Source: Aureobasidium sp. EXF-3400
Taxonomy: Eukaryota > Ascomycota > Dothideomycetes > Dothideales > Saccotheciaceae
Direction of reading: 5' to 3'
Length of the DNA stretch: 16,451 bases
Assembly: GCA_024195585.1 (NCBI GenBank)
Contig: SWBL01000613.1
Coordinates: forward strand, 1 to 16,451
How positions within the stretch are numbered: the first letter of the stretch is position 1; each line of letters begins with the position of its first letter. A program made the translations under genes and the position numbers. This document shows, piece by piece, positions 1 to 7,680 of the stretch. Below the pieces are notes generated by a model that worked only from the letters and a program-made list of their open reading frames with translations, was not told the DNA's origin and did not search any database.

Positions 1-1440
1 AGCGATAGTTGTATGGTGAATTTGATGAATCGTTGGAAAATATCGCTCAAGCGAGGATATCGTTGTACGGAGCATTGCTATAGCGAGGTGTTACTGTATC
101 ATCCGAAAGATTGTAATTCCATGTGGAGTCCAGTGTCTACTGTACTATGGAACGACACATTGCGCTGCCGTAATCGGTGATTCAACGGCACAGATTTTGG
201 CGGCGAGGTGCGTCATGGGTAAAACTTGCGTATCATGGTGACGTAATAATGAAGCTACGTACACGTGTTGGTGGCTCGATTGCACGGCACACTCACGTCG
301 AAGCATCAGATACAGTACAAGAGAAAGAGAGAGAAAGCCAACACAGGCGCATGAAAACCGGCCCGCTAGTGGCCAAATCAGAAAACCACAGCATCCTATC
401 GCCGGAGAAACGAAGGGACAAAAGGCAGGATTACCTGCAGAGACAGAAATACAACCTTTCTTGTTCTCGATACATGCAATCCCGAATGACAAGATAGCTT
501 GACATGTGTCCAAATCGCGATGACTACTTTTTGTAGAGGTGCCTCAGGTAGGACACGTGGCGATATTTCCGGTGATGAGGATCCGATAGACGATGGCAAG
601 CACGAGAAATCCTTTGAGCCTAGGGATCTTGGCAGCATGGGATGTGCGTGGCGAATTGTTGAACCCAGGTGGTTTCAAAGGGTTCGTACATCGGATTGTG
701 GTTAGTTGTCCTCGTGCCCAGTCTGCTTTTTAAGCGATGGGAAAAGCAACGTCTACCCCATTTTAGAACTCCCCTGGTTGGTAATGATAACAGGGTGTCA
801 GGACGTGCATCAGACTAGATCCCCACTAGCAGATCTGCCAACGCGCCTTTGAGAAGACAAGATGTTGCCCCACTGTCCAGAGACATGATGAATTCCCTCG
901 CCCAGCTTTTGCAACTCAAAGACATGTTTAGTACTTTCCGCTGTTTAGCTTTCGCATCGAGATTTTCTGTTGCAGATGCAGAATCTGACCTTGCCGTGAA
1001 ATAGCGCAAGGTGCGATGGCTTCCTTGCTCCAAAGAAAGAGATGGGCGGCGGTTCGGCGGCGTTGGCTCCGTGAGAAGACGATCTTTTGCCTATCTTGAA
1101 AACGCACCGAGGTCTCCGACACGAAAGCGGGAAATCCTGCATAGTTGATCATTGACATTGAGAATTGTTCTGTTCATGACACTTGTTTTGGGACACAACT
1201 CTGGGATTTGACCAATCACTGCTGTGTTGTTTTTCTGTCTGTGTTGCTTGATCTTTTGTGCAGTGGAATGCAATATGACCTAGAAAATGACAGAGGATGG
1301 CGCATGTCACAAGCATCGCGTGCCGCACACGCGCAGCCAGAACAGAGGCCATGAAAATGACAGTTTATAAAAGGTGTGGCTCTGCTTCCCTTTTCCTTTG
1401 TCAATCCTTGGGTCTTGTCCCAGATCTTTTCCTGTCCTTC
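1..1440. other. Region without a recognisable gene
   Basis: No open frame here resembles a known family on either strand. The longest open stretches (about 100-120 codons near 145-513) have low-complexity or unremarkable composition, no intron signals that extend them and no domain motif. I see no tRNA, rRNA or clear repeat. A TATA-like 9-mer near the right end is listed separately. Confidence 0.5.
1366..1374 (+). promoter_or_regulatory. TATA-like box upstream of a short open frame
   Basis: The 9-mer TATAAAAGG is followed by a pyrimidine-rich stretch and an ATG at 1441, the usual fungal core-promoter order. The same 9-mer recurs at 1857. The frame it precedes is not recognisable, so the site may be a leftover or chance. 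Confidence 0.25.
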
Positions 1441-1836
1441 ATGACTATCGACCTCTCACTGGTGAAGGGCTCGAAGGTCTCCTGGGTCACAGCGCCCTCT
1501 ACCACAAGGGGTCGAACCAGGCAAATAGCCTTTGAAATCGAGGGCTGGGAGCACCGAACAACGAGTCTCCGACACTAGTCCTATGCTTGCCGATCTGTCT
1601 GGGATAAGGACCATCATTTCAATAACACCTTCGCGCTCGCTGTTGACTCGTGCGAACACAAGAGCATATCAGCAGCATCATCGTCAGTCAGATTGATTGA
1701 GAATTATCATATAAACAGTTTTATGTCATTTGTTCATTCTCGTACGAAGGAATTGACGTGGAGGAGGTGTTTCGTTGTGGTATTTCCACTCCTTGTATGT
1801 GGGGTCTCAGACATTGATCCTTACTTGCTTCTATGA
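1441..1836 (+). other. Open stretch with a single internal stop, unknown
   Basis: From the ATG at 1441 the frame is open for 45 codons to a TAG at 1576-1578, then open again in the same frame to a TGA at 1834-1836. The frame is also open upstream to about 1297. One stop in some 180 codons is fewer than expected by chance in this composition, and a TATA-like box and C/T-rich leader lie upstream. The predicted residues show no motif I recognise. It could be a decayed gene, an unmodelled spliced gene or a chance open frame. Confidence 0.15.
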
Positions 1837-1856
1837 TCTTTCAACACTTTGATACA

Positions 1857-1865
1857 TATAAAAGG
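1857..1865 (+). promoter_or_regulatory. TATA-like box before the hAT relic
   Basis: TATAAAAGG lies 50 bases before the ATG at 1915 and is identical to the 9-mer at 1366. The spacing suits a fungal core promoter. It may have driven the now-broken transposase reading frame, but the start of that frame is not itself recognisable as hAT. Confidence 0.3.
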
Positions 1866-1914
1866 TATTTCTCGTCACACTCTACACATCCTTCAGCCTT
1901 GAACTGCCTGTATA

Positions 1915-2836
1915 ATGGAAACGATACAAGCGCTGATGGCAGCTAGCCAGAATCCAGAGTTTTCAGAGTCTCAAGATAACCCCAGGCTTCAATACCTCGA
2001 TGATCAGGTCCTTCGTGCTCGCAAGGCCGTCAAGCAGTCATTCCTCTCTTGCAGCAAGAGACTGATGGCGACGAAGCAACCCTTGAGCAGATCATTTTCT
2101 TCTTGCGTGTCTCTGGCGCTTGCTAACCATCACAGGTCATCATTGCAATGGACTACGTCCGAGTCCATTATGATGGAGCCACCATTGAACACGCCGACGA
2201 CACTGCCTTCCTGACTGCCCATCAGTCAAGCCGCTACGTATATGAGTCATCGTGCGCAATCAGTGACCAGACGCCTGCATACCGATGTGCTATCATTGTC
2301 CACCCCTCCTATCGAGCTGCTTATGTCTACCATCACTGCCCTCATGACTGGGATGAGGATGCAAAAAGACCTGCGAGATCGCTGTACTAGACACAGTATT
2401 GTACACCTGCACCTCTACCTCAAGCTCAACCCGAGCTACATCACCAGGTCAAGCGTGGTTTTAAGGACTGGAAACAATCAGTTGCACTTGTCAAGAAGGT
2501 CACAGATGAGTTCAATACTTCATCAACAGCGACCTCCTTCCCACTAGTAACCTTCTGCAATGACAACTTGAAGTTCAGCAACCGCGTCACTTCCATGGCC
2601 ATCGATACTCTCTCGGCCAGTCCAACTAGTCTGAGAGGGTGTCCAGCAGCTGTCGACGAGCTATACCGTAGGATCGTGCTCAGATCACCTTTCAACATCT
2701 TGAAATGGTTGAGGGTCCTAAGAGCTGGAAGAAATACCAGAAGTTCAATGAACTACCAGTCCATGACACTGGATTGGATGCTGAATCAATCGATGTTGCT
2801 AACCTCTGTAGCGATGACGAGGTTTCTGTCGTATAG
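1915..2836 (+). pseudogene. hAT-family transposase relic (C-terminal half)
   Basis: A cut-and-paste DNA transposase of the hobo/Ac/Tam3 (hAT) superfamily is recognisable in broken form. From 2031 to about 2690 one frame reads through with only two stops, TAA at 2124-2126 and TAG at 2388-2390. It carries hAT-like phrases: DGDEATLEQI, then AMDYVRVHYD, then AYRCAIIVHPSYRAAYVYHH followed by WDEDAKR, which resembles the catalytic-domain tail. Further on, VTSMAIDTLSASPTS resembles the start of the hAT dimerisation domain (LSxMAIDILSIPA type). Near 2680 the homology moves to another frame (EMVEGPKSWKKYQKF) and ends at TAG 2834-2836. The 1915-2030 part, in a different frame from an ATG, is not recognised. 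No BED finger, N-terminal catalytic region or terminal inverted repeats were found. The family call rests on remembered patterns, not on a search. Confidence 0.55.
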
Positions 2837-3631
2837 GCGTCGTGATCACTGAAATTTGAAATGAATTTGAAATAAAATGAAACTGATATCAAGCTGTCCA
2901 ACTTTCAGAATTTTTGGTCATGAAACTGAAATTAGTGGCTAACTGGTTCGAATCGAGTGACCTGTACAGCTTTGCGAATGGCATCAAGCGGCTGTGTGTG
3001 CTAGCCCCACGTGTCTGGGCCTGTCTCATGTTGTTCTCCTTCCGCTTGTCAATCGACCCCCTTCGCCATGGTATATCATTAAAAGTGCTTCAGGATTGCG
3101 CTAGGCAAAGACAAGCAGAAAAAGTGGAACCTTGCGGCAATCTTCGGACCTAACACCGCTGACCCTTGTTCTCACGGTATGATCCACAAGCAAAGGATTG
3201 AACGTTGTAGCGAGCTCCGAGCCAGCCTGGGGAGTTGGGCGTCATGTCTAGAGGACAACAAAGGATGGGAAATAGATCGTTCGTCAATCAGGGGTGGACT
3301 CCGTACCCACCCCACAAACTACGCTAAAAAGCTCTAGGGAACCGCTCTTCGCATGACCGAAACTTCCAAAGGTGGCATGGATGTTCTTGAATGATATATA
3401 TATATTGGTCACCCTCGATAGAACCCATCCTTCCTTGATCTCCCTTTCTCCTTTGCCACTTCCGATCGGATCCTTATCTGAGTACAAGTTTTGGCACACA
3501 TATCTACCCAATCTACCTCAGTCTGTCAACGTAGACGGCATACAGTTTATCGTCGGCTCAAGAACGATCAGGTCTAAGGCAGCTATCTGCACCCAACTGA
3601 TCACATTATCACCAATTAGCTCCAACGCCAG
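2837..3631. other. Intergenic stretch before the zinc-cluster gene
   Basis: No recognisable gene. It begins with an A/T-rich stretch just after the hAT relic. On the + strand about 85 codons are open without an ATG between 3079 and 3338, with no family resemblance. An (AT)n run at 3394-3405 and a C/T-rich tract at about 3427-3462 resemble fungal promoter sequence for the gene starting at 3632. Confidence 0.4.
3394..3405 (+). promoter_or_regulatory. (AT)n TATA-like tract upstream of zinc-cluster gene
   Basis: Twelve bases of alternating A and T lie about 230 bases before the ATG at 3632 and are followed by a pyrimidine-rich tract. This fits a fungal promoter but could equally be a plain microsatellite. 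Confidence 0.25.
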
Positions 3632-4334
3632 ATGGACGTTGCAAAGTTTCTAGACCGACCCGTCCGTTTCAACCCGCGACGCCCTCGCGCTCCCTTAGTC
3701 TTGATATCAAGCTCACTTCCACCTTCGGCGTCTCACGAAAGCGCGAGCCCCACCTCATCGTTGACTTCCACCTCATCTTTTGAGCTCGATGCCACTTTGT
3801 CGTCAATGGACTGTTTCTTACCAATGCAAAACCCCAGGTCCATTGCTCCAGGAATCTCGTCTCCTCTAGCAGACCCGAAAGATCAAATTTTAGAAAAACC
3901 AGAAAAAACCTTAGCGAAACCAGGTCCCCGGTCAAGGACATACCACTCAGAGCAACGAAGAGTCACGAAAGACAAAAGGCATCAAACAAGATCAGCTTGC
4001 TCGGCATGTCGGAGGCGAAAGTCAAAGGTTCAGCTCATACCCTTATATATTCCTTTTAATCTTGACTGATATCTGACAGTGCGATGGCAAGCGCCCAGCC
4101 TGTAGCACCTGTATCTTGAAAGAAAGGTGCTGCGAGTATTCGGCCAGAGTAGGTGTAACGAGCCAAACGGCCAACAAAGAGCGACTTAGAAGCTATGCCA
4201 CCATTCTGGGACTGGTAAGAGATGCTGATCCCGAAGACTGCGATCGGATCTTGCAGGACCTCCGGGCACCTCAAACTCTGAATGAAGCAATTGAGACTGT
4301 CCAGAAGAATTGGATACTTGAGTCTGGAAACTGA
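3632..4334 (+). CDS. Zn2Cys6 zinc-cluster DNA-binding protein (two exons, short or truncated)
   Basis: Two exons, 3632-4027 and 4080-4334, give a protein of 216 residues; the intron is phase 0 and splits the zinc cluster. The joined motif is C-x2-C-x6-C-x6-C-x2-C-x6-C (first half CSACRRRKSK, second half starting CDGKRPAC), the canonical fungal Gal4-type binuclear cluster that binds CGG-type DNA half-sites in the nucleus. It is preceded by about 120 residues rich in Ser, Pro and Thr with a basic stretch, and followed by about 60 residues containing DPEDCDRILQDLR, typical of the linker of these regulators. The start is the first in-frame ATG after the promoter-like tract. The protein stops early: the family's large C-terminal regulatory domain is missing. 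A different frame stays open just after the TGA, so it may be a truncated or decaying gene. The zinc-cluster identity is firm; functionality is not. Confidence 0.75.
4028..4079 (+). other. 52-base spliceosomal intron
   Basis: The intron starts GTTCAG after AAG-TCA-AAG and ends CTGACAG before TGC-GAT-GGC. Removing it joins the two halves of the zinc cluster with perfect cysteine spacing. TTGACTGAT near the 3' end can serve as branch site. Without splicing the frame ends at TGA 4067-4069. The donor (GTTCAG) is weaker than the fungal consensus, but the protein continuity is strong evidence. Confidence 0.85.
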
Positions 4335-4599
4335 GCAGCGTTCCAGATGCATACTCGGTCGAACAGGAGTATGCGAGCTCTGCAAGACCTGAATTGTGCA
4401 TGGCTCTGCTCTCTCCTGCTGGTTAACGGGATCCATATGGTGTGTACGTACTATACAATGTTCATTTTGCTCAAAGATGCTGACCTAGCTGGGTACATGA
4501 TTTCAACCAGTGTGGTCAGTGATTGATATCTAGCTGATCGATCGTGACTATCATGCTCTGTAATTGAGTGATACCTCGTGGTGGTGATAGCTGACCAAT
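4335..4599. other. Spacer between zinc-cluster gene and LINE copy 1
   Basis: A frame one base off that of exon 2 is open from about 4331 to TAA 4424-4426 and looks protein-like (see findings). The rest, 4427-4599, shows no gene. It is the sequence flanking the 3' end of LINE copy 1. Confidence 0.4.
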
Positions 4600-4639
4600 T
4601 TGATTTGATTTGATTTGATTTGATTCGATTTGATTTGAT
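4600..4639 (-). repeat. (AAATC)n 3' tail of LINE copy 1
   Basis: Eight units of the pentanucleotide TTGAT on the + strand, one variant (TCGAT at 4625-4629), form the very 3' end of the element. LINEs that end in a short tandem repeat rather than poly(A) usually build it by RT slippage at the start of target-primed synthesis. Copy 2 has the same unit. Confidence 0.85.
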
Positions 4640-4646
4640 TTTCTCA

Positions 4647-4675
4647 AGCTATTTACCCCGCAAGGGGTATGAGCT
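4647..4675 (-). promoter_or_regulatory. Conserved 3'-terminal hairpin, copy 1
   Basis: A six-pair stem, TACCCC (4654-4659) with GGGGTA (4664-4669), has a four-base loop, flanked by AGCT at 4647-4650 and 4672-4675 that can extend the pairing. It lies directly before the pentanucleotide tail. Copy 2 has an identical hairpin in the same place. By analogy with LINEs whose RT recognises a 3' stem-loop, it probably marks the RNA end for reverse transcription. Confidence 0.7.
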
Positions 4676-4738
4676 GCCCATAATTAACAAGCTTTTCAGC
4701 CAATCACCAACACCGGTCTTAGTTATATAAGGAAGGTG

Positions 4739-4755
4739 AAGGTCTCTCAGACCTT
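4739..4755 (-). other. 3' UTR hairpin, copy 1
   Basis: AAGGTCT and AGACCTT pair perfectly (seven pairs) around a CTC loop. Copy 2 has a GGTC/GACC hairpin at the equivalent place (9485-9498) with different loop bases. Confidence 0.5.
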
Positions 4756-4850
4756 GAACTGGTCGCAAACGCCTAGTACTCTAATGTGCTCTTATAAAGA
4801 GTGACTCCCCACTTCCTTCCCTTGAATGTTAGAGGGTGTAAGCCTTCCTC

Positions 4851-4870
4851 CATAAGGGTGGTTCCCTATG
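4851..4870 (-). other. 3' UTR hairpin near ORF2 end, copy 1
   Basis: CATA-A-GGG and CCCTATG form seven pairs with one bulged A. The same stem with a different loop occurs in copy 2 at 9592-9611. Confidence 0.5.
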
Positions 4871-4997
4871 TCGTGTTCTTCCTTATCAGCCGAACACTGC
4901 TTGGAGGCAGTTGGATCGAGGTAGTGGTTGTGTTGTTGTAGTTGGATGGAGAGCACTTTTGTGTCAATCTGTTAGGTTCGTCCTGTCTTTCGCTGTT

Positions 4998-6687
4998 TTA
5001 TATCTGTCTTTGCAATCTTCCTGTTCTGATGGCATATTCGTTTGTGGCTTTGACTGCGTTCAAGTCTGGCTGCCATTTGTCTTTCTCGCCGTCGACCTTC
5101 CTCCCATCCCTCTCCGCTGTTGAGTATCCTCCTAGTGCATAGGACACGTCCCAGTATCTGCTGCCGTGCGCTGACTTCATAGTTTGCCTTTCGTTTCTCC
5201 ATCTTGGGCATGAGAACAGGAAATGTGGTACTGTTTCTGTCATTCCACATTCACACCTATCTGTGTCTGCAATGTTGATTTTGCTTAGGTACGTGTTGAG
5301 TCTTGATATGTTGGTCCTTAGCTGGACTAGTATCGCCGCTGCTGTTTTGTTGAGTGAGTTGTAGAGCTTGGTTGTATGTTTTCCTGGCAGTGCTTTGTCG
5401 ATCTTTTGAAGATGTTTGCTTGCGGTTGCACCATAGAACTCCTGGAGCTTTGGCTTAAAGTTCATGACTTTTGCCCTTGCGTATATCGCTGAGATTGGGA
5501 TGTTATTTGCAGGGTTAGGCATTGGCGAGTCAACTTCTGTCGCCTTCTGGGCTAGCTCGTTCGCCCTCTCATTGCCTTTAATTCCCTCGTGGCCTGGAAC
5601 CCAGTGCAGTGAGAATGTCGCTTTAGCGATCTTCTCTCTGATTCTCAAGACTAGGCCTAGGCTATCATTAGTCTTTGCCGACTGAATACTCCGGAGAGCA
5701 CTCTGGCTGTCGGTAAAGACTCTGATCTTCACTAATCTGTTGCGTTCGTGCGATAAACCTTTGATGGCCATCCATATCGCCTCTAGTTCTGTCAGATGAA
5801 CATTTGTTTCTTCAGCTCTCCTTATTGTTCTTGATGCTTCCCATGCTGATGTCCAGATTCCTATGCCTGCTCGTCCATCGCGGACTGAGCCATCTGTATA
5901 GAAGTCGATTGTTGCTGGCTGCTCTGTTGTCGCAAGTTTGGCTGCTTCCTTGTCTAGTATGTGAACATGGGCTTTCGGGCTCCATGGCTCACATCCTATA
6001 GCAGAGATCTTCTCAGCTCTATTTGCACTGAGTTCCTTGAACAATCCTGCTGCTTTCCGGAGAGGTAGGTTGAACCGCTTAAATGGTCTCGTCCTAGCAA
6101 GCTTTGCATGGATGTGCGAGTCTTCTAGTTTCTGGATCGAGATCCAGAACCTGAGTGTCTGCTCGTGTAGTCTTTGTTGCAAGGACGATATCCCTGCTTC
6201 TAGGACTGCAACATCAAGGCCTAGCGTTCTAGACCCTCCCACGATGGCTTGTGCTGCAACTCTTTGGGCTCTATGTAGTACTGTTAGCGTTTTGGTGGAT
6301 ACTGCGAGATACCAGACTGGCGACGCATAGTCCATGGCTGGTGCAACTGTTGCAGTGTACAGCTGCCGCATAGTCGCTGGATTTAGGCCCTGCAGTCTTT
6401 TTAAAGCGAGTGCTGCTTTTAGCGCTTTCTCTGCTTTTCCTGCTAGATGTTCTTTAAATCGAAGTCCTTGGTCTAGAATCACCCCTAGAACTTTAATCGA
6501 CTGACTCAGCTGTATCTGGTCCCCTTTGAAGTATAGAGGCATATCGCTGTCTCGAAGCAGATCACTGTATCTTGTAAAGTGGATAAATGCTGTTTTCGAG
6601 GCTTCGAATACTGCACCACTCTCCCTTTCCCATCTTTCTAGTTTCGGCAGTATGTCTCTCTGTCTCCTTCTTGCTCTTGCTCGATTG
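4998..6687 (-). pseudogene. LINE copy 1 ORF2, 3' part: RT remnant, RNase H, CCHC finger
   Basis: The open frame from the ATG at 6542 is 514 residues, but homology to copy 2 continues upstream in the same frame to about 6687, so this ATG is not a real start. The fragment begins at the end of the RT palm (ILPKLERW, then the thumb-like SIKVLGVILDQG). It goes on through RNase H with DFYTDGS (Asp217 of the 514), TELEAIW (Glu252), FTDSQSA (Asp278) and NERANELA, where the usual fourth acid is Asn328. It ends with a C-terminal finger C430-x-C432-x7-H440-x4-C445. The RT catalytic motifs, including the YxDD-type box, are absent because about 1.1 kb present in copy 2 is deleted near 6665. The frame is also offset from the endonuclease part. 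Confidence 0.85.
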
Positions 6688-7680
6688 CGTGTACTCTTTT
6701 CTTAAGGATGTCAACTCATCAGACCACCATCTCTTTGCGTACTTTGGTGGTTTTGCCTTTGGACAATGATGTTCTATCACTGTCTGAGTGACCTCCTGAA
6801 TGTATCCTTGCATTGCTTCAAGATCGTCTGTTGGAAACGGGTTGCTGGCTAGATGTTGCTCTATTCTGTCTCGTGTTGCTTTCCAGTCTGCTCTCTGCAA
6901 CAGGTAACGTGAAGCTGTTGGATCCTCTACCGTGTCTCCCATACCTATGACTGTGTGTATCGCCCTATGGTCTGATCCATATTCATTCTCGAACAGTTGA
7001 CAGACGTCTCGGTCTTCGAACAATCTTTCGCTGACCATAGTTAAGTCGATTGTTGATGATGATCCATTCCGTTCCCATGTTGGCACTCCTCTCTGGGTGA
7101 GCAACTGTAGGTTATTTTCCTCAATGAAGTCCAGTACCCTGCTACCCTCTCCTTGTCTCGTCTCTAGTGCCACCTCGTTTCCTCCCCATACAGTGTCATG
7201 TCGGTTAAAGTCTCCTGCAATGAAGACTTCTAACTCTGGGTTGTTGTTGCACTCTCTTGTGATTGCTTCCTGAACTTCTTGCAGTCGGTTAAGTAGTTCT
7301 TGCTCGTCAGCTTTATCGCCCTTACCTATGCTCGGGATGTATAGAGACGCTATTAGTATGCTGCGGGTTCCATGTTTCAGAATGACTGCTGTGATATCAT
7401 AACTGTTCATCGTGAGATGCGTGTATTCGTTGTTCCTGTTTATCCACATGCATGATCGGATCCTTTGTGTTTGGTTTTCTCCTTGTAGTGTTTTTGGTTT
7501 TATGACCTCAAAATTGGGACCAACTCCTGTAACTAGAACGTTTCCTGCAATTTCCCAGTAATGTGGTTCTTGTATAAGGATGGCATCAAAATCCCAAACG
7601 TCTGGGTCGTTATATAGAGCATCCTGAACTCCTGAGCTCCTGTACAGATTTGCTTGAAGAATGTTTGGTGTACTAATCAT
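6562..7680 (-). pseudogene. LINE copy 1 ORF2, 5' part: APE-type endonuclease
   Basis: This part encodes the domain that nicks target DNA to prime reverse transcription. From the ATG at 7680 the motifs are ordered as in LINE endonucleases: QAN (Asn11), QEPHY (Glu38), GDFNRHD (156-162), TID (about 210-212) and SDHR (236-239), so the catalytic set is intact. Homology to copy 2 runs to residue about 331 (SLRKEYT, position about 6688). There an 8-base deletion between two ACAC copies shifts the frame, and the last 40 residues are out-of-frame translation of downstream sequence ending at 6562. The ATG lies inside the end of ORF1, giving an 8-base overlap. The endonuclease could still be made as a truncated protein, but no complete ORF2 protein is possible. 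Confidence 0.85.
7673..7680 (-). promoter_or_regulatory. ORF1/ORF2 overlap ATGATTAG, copy 1
   Basis: The ORF2 ATG (7680-7678) and the ORF1 stop TAG (7675-7673) share one 8-base motif, with ORF2 in a different frame. Copy 2 has the same arrangement (ATGAATAG). This suits termination-reinitiation coupling of ORF2 translation, as proposed for other two-ORF LINEs, though frameshifting is possible. Confidence 0.65.

Noticed and set aside
145..513. 122-codon open frame on the - strand with a hydrophobic centre
   Set aside because: No homology pattern, no splice signals or promoter, and overlapping open frames on the other strand; composition is consistent with chance.
3079..3338. Open + strand stretch of about 85 codons without an ATG
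   Set aside because: No start codon, no family resemblance and no supporting splice signals; mentioned only in the gap description.
4215..4256. GTAAGA...TTGCAG stretch inside exon 2, possible second intron
   Set aside because: Only 42 bases, a multiple of three, without stops, and its translation (ADPEDCDRILQ) fits the zinc-cluster linker, so it is kept as coding.
4560..4599. Search for a target-site duplication of LINE copy 1
   Set aside because: The sequence beside its tail (ending GATAGCTGACCAA) has no convincing match near its 5' end at 9320-9377 or beyond copy 2; a weak GATAG match near 15292 is too short to count.
4600..4639. Short tandem repeats considered as a CRISPR-like or satellite array
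   Set aside because: Units are five bases without spacers and sit exactly at the 3' end of a LINE; the host is a fungus.
4654..4669. Hairpin TACCCC/GGGGTA considered as a bacterial-type terminator
   Set aside because: It is a eukaryotic LINE, the hairpin is followed on the transcript strand by A/C-rich repeats and not a U run, and it recurs at both LINE 3' ends.
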